Assembly (NCBI RefSeq): GCF_007995065.1
Contig: NZ_VOQR01000001.1
Location: 2,049,001 to 2,113,000, forward strand
Direction: 5' to 3'
Length of the DNA stretch: 64,000 nucleotides
Source of the DNA: Sphingomonas ginsenosidivorax
GTDB taxonomy: Bacteria; Pseudomonadota; Alphaproteobacteria; Sphingomonadales; Sphingomonadaceae
Below the pieces are notes generated by a model. That model saw only the letters and a program-made list of their open reading frames with translations. It had not been told where the DNA came from and did not search any database. This document shows, piece by piece, positions 33,683-42,966 of the stretch. The stretch's first letter is position 1, and each line of letters begins with the position of its first letter. A program made the translations under genes and the position numbers.

Positions 33683-34444
33683 TCAAACCCGCGTCCTGAA
33701 CGGCGAAAAGTCCGTATCGCGGTCGAAGATTTCGACTCCTTCGCGCGCCTTGAGCCACCCAACCGCCACATAGGTTACCGGCGTCAGCAGCACCTCCCAC
33801 CCGACCTTCAGCGCCCATTGCGTGAACAGCACCGTCACCACCAGCGACGGCGTCCACCCTTCGGCACCCCAGAAGGCGAGCGGATAGAAGATCAGGCTGT
33901 CGACCCCCTCGCCCAGCACGGTCGACCCGATCGTCCGCGACCAGAGATGCTTGCCCGCGGTCCACACTTTCATCCGCGCGAGCACGTACGAATTGACGAA
34001 CTCGCCCGCCCAGAACGCGCAGACGCTCGCCGCCACGATCCGCGGCACCTGCCCGAAGATCGTCTCGTAGGCCGCCTGGTTGGTCCAGGTCGGCGCAGGC
34101 GGCAGCGCGACGACGATCCATGCCATGAACGCCATGAACACCACCGCCGCGAACCCCGCCCAGATCACGCGCCGCGCGCGGGCATAGCCGTAGACCTCGG
34201 TCAGCACGTCGCCGATCACGTAGCTGACCGGAAAGAACAGGATCCCCGCGCCGAACGGCCAGTCGCCGATCAGCGGCAGGTCGACCGTCGCGACCTTGCC
34301 CGCGCCGATCACGTTCGACAGCAGCAGGATCGTGACGAACGCCGCCATCACGAAGTCGTAATAGCGAAAGCGTTCGCCGGGCATCGCGGCCGGTACCGCG
34401 CGCGCCTTTGCATCCGTCGCCAGCAGCGTGTGATCGTCGTTCAT
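33683..34444 (-). CDS. queuosine precursor transporter (YhhQ/VUT family)
   Basis: 253 residues from ATG 34444 (MNDDHTLLATDAKARAV), about six membrane helices. Diagnostic segments are SNVIGAGKVATVDLPLIGDW, FFPVSYVIGDVLTEVYGYAR, IWAGFAAVVFMAFMAWIVVA, VASVCAFWAGEFVNSYVLAR (approximate) and the C-terminal LTPVTYVAVGWLKAREGVEI. The VUT family imports preQ0/preQ1 for queuosine tRNA modification. No neighbouring que genes here. Confidence 0.9.
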   Translation of the reverse strand: MNDDHTLLATDAKARAVPAAMPGERFRYYDFVMAAFVTILLLSNVIGAGKVATVDLPLIGDWPFGAGILFFPVSYVIGDVLTEVYGYARARRVIWAGFAAVVFMAFMAWIVVALPPAPTWTNQAAYETIFGQVPRIVAASVCAFWAGEFVNSYVLARMKVWTAGKHLWSRTIGSTVLGEGVDSLIFYPLAFWGAEGWTPSLVVTVLFTQWALKVGWEVLLTPVTYVAVGWLKAREGVEIFDRDTDFSPFRTRV

Positions 34445-34503
34445 GCGCGCGGTTATGATCACGGTTCCAAGGCTGCGCAATCCGCGCTAATCGGTCCCGG
34501 TGC

Positions 34504-34580
34504 GCGCCCGTAGCTCAGATGGATAGAGCAAGGAGCTTCTACCTCCTCGGTCGGGGGTTCGACTCCCTCCGGGCGCGCCA
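34504..34580 (+). tRNA. tRNA-Arg (anticodon UCU)
   Basis: 77 nt, cloverleaf complete: acceptor gcgcccg/cgggcgc with CCA encoded, D arm gctc...gagc, anticodon arm aggag-cttctac-ctcct giving TCT, T arm ggggg-ttcgact-ccctc. Decodes AGA. Preceded by 59 bp after the divergent transporter gene and followed by about 168 bp before the receptor gene. Confidence 0.96.
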
Positions 34581-34748
34581 ATCCCCCCGCGCGCGTTCCT
34601 GGCGCCGCTGCCACGGCCGATGACGTCGGCGCTTCGCCTGGCGGCGCAACTCTGGCGCCCCCCCTCCCGACTGCGACGCTGCCCCGTTGCCCAACCACGC
34701 AAACGCCTCTATGCGACAAGATATCATCACAAATCTGGGGGATGTTCG

Positions 34749-36866
34749 TTGCTGAGTTGGTCGTTGCGCCGGAGAATCAGACTATCGTTCGGCCCGGTGC
34801 CGGCCCGCCTCACGGGCGCCATCGGCGCTTTCGGCCTGATGGCGGGCAGCCCGGCCGGCGCGCAGGAGGCTAGCGAGCCCGCGGAGCGTGACGACATCGT
34901 CGTGCTCGGCACGCGCACCTCGCGCGACGCGACGCTGTCCTCCGACCGCGCGACCGAGTTGATGTCGCAGTCGAGCCGTTCGCTCGAACAGGACATCCTG
35001 CGCGCAGCGGGAACGTACCGGCTCAGCGATGCGCTCGAACTGGTCAGCGGCAGTAGCCAGCAGAACAACCGCGGCGGGTTCGCCGACAATTTCGCGATCC
35101 GCGGCTTCCTCAGCACCGCCGATGGCGGCGGAGAATATTACACCGACGGCTTCATCGCCAACCGCGGCAGCGCGCCTGCACGCGACCCCGCCACGATCGA
35201 GCGCATCGAGATCCTCAAGGGACCCGCGGGGGCGGTGTTCGGCGACATCGATCCGGCCGGCCGCGTCAACATGGTCAGCAAGACTCCGCGCTTCGCACCG
35301 CACGCCACCGCGTCGCTGCAATATGGCTCGTTCGACACCCGGCGTATCGAACTCGATGCGACGGGTCCGCTGACCGACACGCTCGCCGCCCGGATCGTGG
35401 TCGCGACCGAGGACAGCGACGGCTATCGCGACTTCGTGACGCTCAAGCGGCGCGTGGTCTCGCCCTCGCTGACCTTCCGCCCGTCCGATGCGGTGCAGCT
35501 GACCTATCTGGCGCAGCATATCGCCTATGACGCACCGTTCGATCGCGGCGTGGCGGCGATCGGCGGCGATCCGCTCGCACTGCCCGCGTCCCGTTTCCTC
35601 GGCGAGCCGGCGAACGGGGCGACGCGCGCCCGGGACACCCGGCACCAGCTGACCGGCGAGGCGAAGCTCTGGGGCTCGTGGTCGCTCGTCGGCGGCGTCG
35701 CCTATCGCACCGGATCGCTGCGCGGCTTCTCGGCGGATCAGTCGCGCCTCGTCGACCGCCAGACGCTGTGGCGGCAGCGCCGCGAACGCGGCTATGAGGT
35801 CGAGGACCTGTCGGCGCGGCTGGAACTGCGCGGCGAGATCGATGCGCTGGGCACGCATCGCCCGAGCATCGGCATCAAGGGCTATACGCTCGACTATCTC
35901 GAACTGCTCAACCGCCGGAACCCGACCGCGGCCAACCCCTATGCCACCAATCCGCTGAACCCCGTCTATGGCTCGACCCAGCCCCTGCCGCTGCTCGCCA
36001 ACATCGACCAGCGGGAAACGCGGCGCGTACTGTCCCTGTATGCGCAGGATTCCTTGGCAGTGACCGATCGGCTCGACCTGGTCGGCGGCGTACGGTTCGA
36101 TACCTATCGCCAGCAACTCGAGCGCAATCTCGTCGGCGCGACCACGGTTTCCAAGCGGAATCCCGTCAATTTCCGGCTGGGCGGGCGCTATGCGGTGACA
36201 GACGCGATCGCGGTCCACGCCAATTGGGGCGAATCCTTCCAGCTCAATTCGGGCAGCGGCGCCGGCGGCGTCGCCTTCGCGCCCGAACAGGGCCACGGGT
36301 TCGAACTCGGCGCGGCCGGACGCTGGCATGGCCTCGACATCGGCGTCACCTGGTTCGACATCCGCAAGCGCAACGTCCTGACCACCGACCCGACCGACGT
36401 CAATTTCCTCGCGCCGGTCGGGTCGCTGACCAGCCGCGGAATCGAGTTCGATGCGTCGTTGCGCCTCGCCGCGCGGTGGCAGGCGGTCGTGAACTATGCG
36501 TGGACCCGCGCGCGCAACGACGACGCGGCATTCGCGACCCCGCTGGCGCTCAACGTACCCGATCATTCGGGCACGGTCTTCGTCGTGCACAGCGTCGACA
36601 TGGGGACGGGGCAGGACTGGCAGCTGAGCGGCGGCATCGCCTATGTCGGCAAGCGGTCCGGCGCGACCGACGCCAGCGGGCTCATCCTGCCCGACTATGT
36701 GAAGCTCAAGGCCGCGGCCGAGATTCCGCTGTCCGCGACGCTGTCGGTCCGCGCGGAAGCCGACAACCTGCTGAACGCGCGGTACGCGCAGAGCTCCTAC
36801 AACGCGCTCTGGATCTATCCGGGCGCGCCGCGGACGGTGCGGGCCGCGCTGCGGGCGCACTTCTGA
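34749..36866 (+). CDS. TonB-dependent siderophore-type receptor
   Basis: About 705 residues. A probable signal (LSWSLRRRIRLSFGPVPARL through AGSPAGAQ) starts at a TTG with GGGGGA upstream; ATG 34620 is the first in-frame ATG but would add 43 unlikely residues. A plug domain with NFAIRGFLST and the TonB-box-like DIVVLGTRT precedes the barrel, which ends ALWIYPGAPRTVRAALRAHF. The aromatic C-terminal residue is typical of outer membrane proteins. The ligand, likely a ferric siderophore, cannot be read. Its stop overlaps the next gene as TGATG. Confidence 0.85.
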   Translation: MLSWSLRRRIRLSFGPVPARLTGAIGAFGLMAGSPAGAQEASEPAERDDIVVLGTRTSRDATLSSDRATELMSQSSRSLEQDILRAAGTYRLSDALELVSGSSQQNNRGGFADNFAIRGFLSTADGGGEYYTDGFIANRGSAPARDPATIERIEILKGPAGAVFGDIDPAGRVNMVSKTPRFAPHATASLQYGSFDTRRIELDATGPLTDTLAARIVVATEDSDGYRDFVTLKRRVVSPSLTFRPSDAVQLTYLAQHIAYDAPFDRGVAAIGGDPLALPASRFLGEPANGATRARDTRHQLTGEAKLWGSWSLVGGVAYRTGSLRGFSADQSRLVDRQTLWRQRRERGYEVEDLSARLELRGEIDALGTHRPSIGIKGYTLDYLELLNRRNPTAANPYATNPLNPVYGSTQPLPLLANIDQRETRRVLSLYAQDSLAVTDRLDLVGGVRFDTYRQQLERNLVGATTVSKRNPVNFRLGGRYAVTDAIAVHANWGESFQLNSGSGAGGVAFAPEQGHGFELGAAGRWHGLDIGVTWFDIRKRNVLTTDPTDVNFLAPVGSLTSRGIEFDASLRLAARWQAVVNYAWTRARNDDAAFATPLALNVPDHSGTVFVVHSVDMGTGQDWQLSGGIAYVGKRSGATDASGLILPDYVKLKAAAEIPLSATLSVRAEADNLLNARYAQSSYNALWIYPGAPRTVRAALRAHF

Positions 36867-38020
36867 TGGCGGGCGCCACCACCCCGCACACGCGACTGCA
36901 GAGCATCGACGCGCTGCGTGGGCTGGCGATGGTCCTGATGCTGCTCGACCATCTGCGCGAGACCTGGCTGGTGCTCGTCCCGATGCCCGATCCGGTCGAT
37001 CCGCGCACCGTCCTCCCCGCAATGGCGGTCGCGCGCTTTGTCGCCAGCTTCTGCGCGCCGGTCTTCGTCGCGCTGACCGGGGTCGCGGCCTGTCTCTTCG
37101 GCGTCGGCCACACCCCGCGCGAAACCGCTTCGTTCCTCGTCAGGCGCGGGCTGCTCCTGATGGCGATCGATCTGCTCTATCTGTCGCCGCTCTACTGGGG
37201 CGTGGCGCCGCAGCCGACCTTCTGGCTTCAGGTCATCTGGTGCCTGGGCCTGTGCATGATCCTGCTCGCCGGGGCGATACGGCTGCCGCGGGGGGCGCGG
37301 ATCGCGCTGGGGCTGGTGCTGGTCTGCGGCCACAACCTGCTCGACCCGATACGCTTGCAGCCGGGCGACGCGCTGTTCCCGGCCTGGGCGCTGCTGCACC
37401 AACGCGACGTGATCGCGCTGCCGTTCGGGTTCGTGGCCAAGACGACCTACCCGATCCTGCCCTGGATGGGCGTGATGCTGCTCGGCCATGCGATCGGCCC
37501 GTGGTTCGGACGCGATGTCGACCCCGTGGTGCGCCGCCGCCGGCTGGTCGGCCTGGGTGTCGGGATGATCGCGGCGTTCCTCGTGCTCCGCGCCTTCAAC
37601 CTCTACGGCGACGCGCCCTGGAGCGTCGTCGACGGCAGCGCGTTGCGGACCGTGATCGGCTTCGTGTCGATGACCAAATATCCCCCCTCGCTGCTGTTCC
37701 TGCTGCCGACGCTCGGCGGCGGCGCACTGCTGCTCGCGCTGTTCGAGCGCCGCGGCCAGTCGCGCGCGATACGGGCGCTGGCCGTGTTCGGCGGGGCGCC
37801 GATGTTCTTCTACCTCCTCCACCTCACCGTGCTGCGCCTGCTCTATCACGGCGCGCTCGCCTGGTGGGGGCCGACCCACGGCACGGTCTTCATGGTGGGC
37901 GATTATGGCTGGGTGCTCGCCTGGTACGGCGCATTGATCCTGCCGCTGTACCTGCCGACCGCCTGGTTCTCGCGGTTGAAGCAGCGGCGGCGCGACATCG
38001 CCTGGCTCCGCTTCTTCTGA
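36866..38020 (+). CDS. DUF1624/heparan-alpha-glucosaminide N-acetyltransferase-like membrane protein
   Basis: 384 residues, about ten membrane helices. QSIDALRGLAMVLMLLDHLR is the characteristic N-terminal motif of the acyltransferase-related DUF1624 family, followed by TKYPPSLLFLLPTLGGGALL in the second half. Related proteins transfer acetyl groups across membranes; function here unknown. ATG 36866 shares a base with the receptor stop, which suggests a shared role, perhaps modification of the transported compound. Convergent with the thiamine-type operon. Confidence 0.8.
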   Translation: MAGATTPHTRLQSIDALRGLAMVLMLLDHLRETWLVLVPMPDPVDPRTVLPAMAVARFVASFCAPVFVALTGVAACLFGVGHTPRETASFLVRRGLLLMAIDLLYLSPLYWGVAPQPTFWLQVIWCLGLCMILLAGAIRLPRGARIALGLVLVCGHNLLDPIRLQPGDALFPAWALLHQRDVIALPFGFVAKTTYPILPWMGVMLLGHAIGPWFGRDVDPVVRRRRLVGLGVGMIAAFLVLRAFNLYGDAPWSVVDGSALRTVIGFVSMTKYPPSLLFLLPTLGGGALLLALFERRGQSRAIRALAVFGGAPMFFYLLHLTVLRLLYHGALAWWGPTHGTVFMVGDYGWVLAWYGALILPLYLPTAWFSRLKQRRRDIAWLRFF

Positions 38021-38042
38021 GCGACCGCCGTCGCCCGCCCCG

Positions 38043-38612
38043 TCAGTCGGTCGCGACGGCGGGTCGGCCCTGCCGCCAGTCGCGGTAGCCCATCACCGCG
38101 AGGCCGATCATCACCGCGTAGAGACCCGCGGTCAGCATCAGTCCCTTGACCACGAACATCCCGACATAGGCGACGTCCACCGCGATCCACAGCAGCCAGC
38201 TCTCGCGGTGCCGCCGCGCCGTCCAATATTGCGCGACGAGGCTGAAGCAGCTGAGCGTCGCGTCGATCCATGGCAGCGCCGCGTCGGTATGATGGCTGGT
38301 GAACCACCCCACCGCGCACGCCCCGATCGCGCCGGCCGCGAGCCCCGCCGCCGCCTGCCCTCGCGACAACGGCATCACGACCACCGCACCCGTATCGCGC
38401 CGCCCCCGGCTCCAGACGAACCAGCCATAGAGGATACCGACGCCGAACAGCGCCTGCAGCACCATGTCGGCATAGAGCCGCACGTCGAGGAACAGCGTGA
38501 AATACAGCGCGCACGCGACGAGGTTCAGCGGCCAGCACAGCATGTTGCGCCGCGCCGTCAGCCAGATGGCGAGGAAGCTCACCGCGACCGCGGCGATCTC
38601 GAGCGGCGTCAT
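38043..38612 (-). CDS. PnuC-family transporter, probably thiamine (PnuT-like)
   Basis: 189 residues from ATG 38612, about seven membrane helices. The PnuC family is seen in MTPLEIAAVAVSFLAIWLTA, NMLCWPLNLVACALYFTLF (the W-x-x-x-N substrate-site motif) and LWIAVDVAYVGMFVVKGLML. PnuC carries nicotinamide riboside, while the PnuT subgroup carries thiamine. Its position as third gene of a TPP-riboswitch operon favours thiamine. Its start overlaps the kinase stop as ATGA. Confidence 0.85.
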   Translation of the reverse strand: MTPLEIAAVAVSFLAIWLTARRNMLCWPLNLVACALYFTLFLDVRLYADMVLQALFGVGILYGWFVWSRGRRDTGAVVVMPLSRGQAAAGLAAGAIGACAVGWFTSHHTDAALPWIDATLSCFSLVAQYWTARRHRESWLLWIAVDVAYVGMFVVKGLMLTAGLYAVMIGLAVMGYRDWRQGRPAVATD

Positions 38613-39760
38613 CGGACACGCCCGCGTGCGTCGACGCGCGCGAGGAAGTCGAGTCCCGCCGCCGAACGGAACCAGTCCGCATGGCCGAGCAGATAGCCGT
38701 CCCACGCGAGCGACGCCGCCTCGACGTCCCCCACCACCCCGGCGAAATACGCGATCTCGGACAGCGCGAATTCGACGTGCACGAGCGGCAGCAGCCGGAG
38801 CGCCGCCGCGATATCGGCGTGGCTCTGCGGACGGATCGCCGCATACCCTGCGATCAGCGCGAGCGCTGCGCCGGGATCGCCGATGCCGTCGTCTCGCCCC
38901 TGCCCCAGCTCGAGCCAGGCGAACGCGGTCCGCTCGATCGCGATCGCGAGGTCGTGCGCCGCGCAGGTCCGGTCGGCCAGCCCGAAATCGAACACGGTCT
39001 CGACGCTGCCATCGTCCGCCCAGAGCAGGTTGGACGGATGCCAGTCGTTATGCGTCCACAGCAGCACCTGCCCCGCGATGCCCTGCGCCAGCCCCTCACC
39101 CGCCCCCGCGAACAGCGCCGCCAGCGCGCGCCGCCACGGCCGCCCCGCCAGGAACGCGGCCAGCGCCGGACGCGCCTCGACATAGTCCTCCGCGGCCGCC
39201 ACCGGATCCGCAGCGGACAGGATCCCGAAGCTCGCGACCAGCGGCTGCACGCTGCGCGCCGGCGCGTCGAACCCGCACGACGCCTCATGCAGCCGCGCGA
39301 GCGCCACCCCGGCGGCATGGGCATGGTCGTGAGACTCGAACGCCGTCCATGACGGTCGGTCCCGGTACAGATCGTCCCCCGCTCCCCGGCGATGGAGCTC
39401 GTAGGTCCAGTCCCCCACCGCGACTGCGCTGGCCCCGTCCGCGGTCCGCAGCACCTCGGGCACCGGCGTCCCCGCGGCTGCGAGATGCGCGATGAACGCA
39501 TGTTCCTCCGCCAGCCCCGCGACGCTGCGCACGCGGCGATCATGCCGCTTCAGGATCAGCGCACCGCGCGCCGTATCGATCAGCGTCGCGGCGGAAAACG
39601 GACGCGGCGAATGCCAGCGCAACGCCTCGACCCGCGCCGCCGCCGGAAACCACTGCAGCACCGCCGCAGCCTCGCCATCCGTGATGGCAGGCCAGGTCGG
39701 TGCTTCCAGCGCGATCCCCATGCCGTGCACCCGGTGCGTCGTCTCTCCGGCGTCGGCCAT
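38609..39760 (-). CDS. APH-family phosphotransferase, candidate thiamine kinase
   Basis: 383 residues. Active-site segments of the aminoglycoside-phosphotransferase/choline-kinase fold: VLLWTHNDWHPSNLLWADDG (HND replaces the more common HGD) and VFDFGLADRTCAAHDLAIA (Mg-binding DFG-like). N-terminal ATP-binding lobe ALILKRHDRRVRSVAGLAEE. Between a TPP-regulated TonB receptor and a PnuT-like permease, so the plausible substrate is thiamine, trapping it after import. Substrate not proven by sequence. Confidence 0.8.
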   Translation of the reverse strand: MADAGETTHRVHGMGIALEAPTWPAITDGEAAAVLQWFPAAARVEALRWHSPRPFSAATLIDTARGALILKRHDRRVRSVAGLAEEHAFIAHLAAAGTPVPEVLRTADGASAVAVGDWTYELHRRGAGDDLYRDRPSWTAFESHDHAHAAGVALARLHEASCGFDAPARSVQPLVASFGILSAADPVAAAEDYVEARPALAAFLAGRPWRRALAALFAGAGEGLAQGIAGQVLLWTHNDWHPSNLLWADDGSVETVFDFGLADRTCAAHDLAIAIERTAFAWLELGQGRDDGIGDPGAALALIAGYAAIRPQSHADIAAALRLLPLVHVEFALSEIAYFAGVVGDVEAASLAWDGYLLGHADWFRSAAGLDFLARVDARGRVR

Positions 39761-39762
39761 CG

Positions 39763-42060
39763 TCAGAAGCCGCGGGACACGGTCGCGACGACGGCCGCGC
39801 CACTGCCGATATAATAGGCCGGCGCCGCGCCCGACACGACCGTGCCGCCCCGCCCGACGACGTCACGCGCGTTGGTGGTGACGGCCTGCACGCCTGCGAG
39901 CACGTGCGGATCGGTCACGTTGATCGCGTTGACGCGCAGGTCGGTCCGCTTGCCGTCGAACCAGTCGGCGAGGTGGACGCCGAGCGACACGTCGAGCGTC
40001 GCATAGCCCTTGATGCTCTCGTCGTTCACGAAGGTCGCATATTGGCGACCGACATATTTGCCCGCGATGCTGCCGAACAGGCGGCCGTCGTCATAGGTAC
40101 CGCCACCGCCGATCTGCACCGTCGGGCTCGACACCGCGCGCTTGCCCCGCGTCGGCAGATAGTCCCCGCCCACCGGCAGGTCGTCGTCGATCCGCGCGCG
40201 GAGATATTCGCCCGAGATATAGACGCTGACGCCCTTGGCGGGACGATAGTCGATCTCCGCATCGACGCCGTAGGACGTCTGCCCCCCGGCGTTCAGCGTC
40301 GAATTGACCTGCGCACCCCCGACATCGACGACGGTCGCGAGCTGGCGGTTGCGGAACTTGTAGTGGAAGCCGGTGACGGAGGCCGACAGATTGGGGCCGA
40401 TGTAGCGATAACCCAGTTCCTCCGAGATCGAATATTCGTTCCTCAGCGCGTCAGTCCCGCGCGTCGACACGACGCCGCCATAAGAGCTGTCGTAGAGCGT
40501 GAACTCGTTCGGCGTCCGGAAATTGGTCGTGATGTTGGCGAAGACCTGCTGGCGGTCGTCGATCGCGTACCGGACCGCGGCGCGCGGCAGGGCGACATAG
40601 GAATTCCGGCGGACGCGGTCCTGCGGCCCCGGCAGATAGTTGCGGCCGTTGCGCAGTAGGCTGACGCCCTTGAACCCGATATCCACCGTCAGGCGCGGAT
40701 CGAGCGCGATGCTGTCGGCGAGGAAAACGCTCTTCGTCACCGTGACGGTGCGCTGGTTCTCATAGGCGAGCAGCCGGCCGTCGGCGGTCCGGATCGCCTT
40801 GCTCCGGTATCCCCATCGGTCGGCCGGACGCCCCTCGGCATCGACCGCGGTGTAGGATTGGGCGACGCGGTCCGTGCCGTAATCGAACCACAGCCCCGCG
40901 GTGACCCGGTGGATGCCGGCCTGCAGCGTCAGCTTGCTGACGTTGCCGCTGCGCATCTGGTCGCCCGTGTAATTGCCGAGCACCGTCGCGACGCCGTCGA
41001 CCGCGCCGGGCAGCGCGATCGGTGCCGCGAGCGCCTCGTTGCCGAGGAAATTGCCGGTGGTAGAGAGCTCGGTGCCATAGGGCGAATTGCCATAGCCGAA
41101 CTGGAGATAGGTCGTGCTGTCGAGCGTCAGCCGGTCGTTCAGCCGCAGATGCACCGGCGCCGAGGCGTAGAGGTTGCGGAACGGCGCCCGGTACAGCCGC
41201 CAGTAATTGGTGTTCCCCGCGGTGTAGCGCGCATCGTAGTTGAACCCGCGGCCCCGGGCCTGCCAGTCGGCGAGCGTCGGGCTGGGATAGCTCGCCGAAT
41301 TGGCATCGTTGTACGACAGCGCCAGGCTGGCACGGTTGCCGTCGCCCCATTCGCGCAGCAGCTTGGCATCGACATGCTGGCGCGTGTCGTACCCAGCACC
41401 GCGCCAATTGTCCGCACGGGTGTTCGAATAGGACAGGAACGCCTTGAGCCCGGTGCTGCCGATCGTGCCCGTATCGACCCGGCCGAAGACGCGGCGCAAC
41501 GCATAGGATCCGAGCGACAGGTCGACGAGCGCCTGCCGCGTCGCCTTGGGATCGTCGAGCGTCAGCGACAACAGACCACCCGCCCCGCCGACCGTTGGCG
41601 AGTCGATGTCCACCGACCCTTGCGCAAGCGCGATCTGCCGCACGTTCCCGGGGTCGGCGAACTGCGACGGATAGGCGTAATAATAGCCGATATCGTTCTG
41701 CGGCGCGCCCTCGAGCAGCACGCCGATCTCGTCCTGACCTAGGCCACGCAGCGTCAGGCTCGAACTCGTCGACAGACCGTATGGGTCACTGGAAGCGACG
41801 GTCGCGCCGGGCAGCAGGTTGACGAGCTGGAACGCGTTGAGCGTCGGCGCCTGCTTGACGATGAAATCGGACGAGATCGCGCTCACCGCCTTCGGTTCGG
41901 TCTGGTCGGGCAGCAGTCCTTCGGGATCGCGGTGACCGATCACGCGGATGTCGGTCCGGTCGTCTGCCTGTTGCGCCGATGCGGCGCCCGAAAACGCCAG
42001 GCACGCCGCCAGGGCGCCGCACCCGATAAGAACACCATTCCGCAAGATCACAACCGGCAT
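39763..42060 (-). CDS. TonB-dependent receptor, candidate thiamine receptor
   Basis: 765 residues from ATG 42060 (MPVVILRNGVLIGCGALAAC), with a signal peptide ending near SGAASAQ. Plug domain with NAFQLVNLLPGATVASSDPY and LRGLGQDEIGVLLEGAPQND, then a 22-strand-type barrel ending YYIGSGAAVVATVSRGF. It is the first gene after the TPP riboswitch, which suggests outer membrane uptake of thiamine or a thiamine precursor. Two bases separate it from the kinase gene. Confidence 0.88.
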   Translation of the reverse strand: MPVVILRNGVLIGCGALAACLAFSGAASAQQADDRTDIRVIGHRDPEGLLPDQTEPKAVSAISSDFIVKQAPTLNAFQLVNLLPGATVASSDPYGLSTSSSLTLRGLGQDEIGVLLEGAPQNDIGYYYAYPSQFADPGNVRQIALAQGSVDIDSPTVGGAGGLLSLTLDDPKATRQALVDLSLGSYALRRVFGRVDTGTIGSTGLKAFLSYSNTRADNWRGAGYDTRQHVDAKLLREWGDGNRASLALSYNDANSASYPSPTLADWQARGRGFNYDARYTAGNTNYWRLYRAPFRNLYASAPVHLRLNDRLTLDSTTYLQFGYGNSPYGTELSTTGNFLGNEALAAPIALPGAVDGVATVLGNYTGDQMRSGNVSKLTLQAGIHRVTAGLWFDYGTDRVAQSYTAVDAEGRPADRWGYRSKAIRTADGRLLAYENQRTVTVTKSVFLADSIALDPRLTVDIGFKGVSLLRNGRNYLPGPQDRVRRNSYVALPRAAVRYAIDDRQQVFANITTNFRTPNEFTLYDSSYGGVVSTRGTDALRNEYSISEELGYRYIGPNLSASVTGFHYKFRNRQLATVVDVGGAQVNSTLNAGGQTSYGVDAEIDYRPAKGVSVYISGEYLRARIDDDLPVGGDYLPTRGKRAVSSPTVQIGGGGTYDDGRLFGSIAGKYVGRQYATFVNDESIKGYATLDVSLGVHLADWFDGKRTDLRVNAINVTDPHVLAGVQAVTTNARDVVGRGGTVVSGAAPAYYIGSGAAVVATVSRGF

Positions 42061-42102
42061 CGTCTCGGGTCCACTCCACACGGAGGGACGACGGAGGTGC
42101 CG

Positions 42103-42200
42103 CCAACCCTCCCTACGCCGGTATCACCCGGATCAGGTTCAGCGGGTCGTGGGCTGCTGCCCACCTCTCAGCCGCACGACAGCGGCCCCCCGGGGATGGC
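42103..42200 (-). promoter_or_regulatory. TPP riboswitch (THI element)
   Basis: Read on the minus strand it contains ctgagaggtgggcagcagcc then gacccgctgaacctgatccg and gggtgataccggcgtaggga, the two conserved blocks of the THI element (CUGAGA and CUGAACCUGAUCCGGGU...GCGUAGGGA). It lies about 43 bp upstream of the TonB receptor ATG. TPP binding normally lowers expression, so the operon should be on when thiamine is scarce. Confidence 0.95.
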
Positions 42201-42307
42201 GCCGTCTAGGCGGTTACGGCGCGTAAGCAAACGCTTATCGAATGGCCCCGCGATCGGGTCTGCCCCCCGCCTTACCTCGTCGCCGGTTCGTCGCTAGATA
42301 CGGACGG

Positions 42308-42952
42308 ATGACGACGATCCTCCTCGCGGGCGCGACCGGCATGGTCGGCGCAGCGACGCTCGCGCTGCTGCTCGCGGACGAGCGCGTCGACCATGTGGTG
42401 GCGCCGACGCGGCGGCCGATCCCGCCTCACGCAAAGCTGCGCAACCCGATCATGACCAGCGATGACCTGCAGCCCGACGCGGCGTGGTGGACGGTCGACG
42501 GCGCGATCTCCGCGCTGGGGACGACGCGCGCGAAGGCGGGGTCGGCGGCCGCCTTTCGCGCGATCGACCATGATTACGCGCTCGCGGTCGCGAGGCAGGT
42601 TCGCGCGCGCGGCGCGACCCGCTTCGCGCTGACCTCGTCGATGGGCGCGGATGCCCGGTCCCGCTTCCTCTATCCGCGCACCAAGGGCGAACTCGAACAG
42701 GCGGTCGAACGCCTCGGTTTCCGGTCGCTGACGCTGGTGCGCCCCGGCTTCCTCGGTGGCGACCGCGCCGAGCACCGCCCGCTGGAAAGCGTCCTGGGTT
42801 CGCTGCTGCGGATCGCCGGCCCCGTCCTGCCGCCCGCCGCGCGCATCAGCCCCGCGGCGACGGTTGCCGAACTCTTGGTCGAAGCGGCGTTGAACGGGGC
42901 GCCGGGCTGCCACGTCGTCACGGCCCGGATGATCGCGCTCGCCGCGGGTTGA
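42308..42952 (+). CDS. NAD(P)-binding (SDR/NmrA-like) protein
   Basis: 214 residues from ATG 42308. MTTILLAGATGMVGAATLAL is a Rossmann nucleotide-binding motif (GATGMVG). Mid-protein FALTSSMGADARSRFLYPRT then KGELEQAVERLGFRSLTLVR resemble the YwnB/oxidoreductase-like atypical SDR group. Substrate unknown. Convergent with the metallophosphoesterase gene. Confidence 0.85.
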   Translation: MTTILLAGATGMVGAATLALLLADERVDHVVAPTRRPIPPHAKLRNPIMTSDDLQPDAAWWTVDGAISALGTTRAKAGSAAAFRAIDHDYALAVARQVRARGATRFALTSSMGADARSRFLYPRTKGELEQAVERLGFRSLTLVRPGFLGGDRAEHRPLESVLGSLLRIAGPVLPPAARISPAATVAELLVEAALNGAPGCHVVTARMIALAAG

Positions 42953-42966
42953 TACGACCGGCGCCG

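Noticed and set aside
34782..37022. 746-residue open frame antisense to the TonB receptor
   Set aside because: The TonB receptor has a clear plug, barrel and C-terminal residue; the antisense frame has none.
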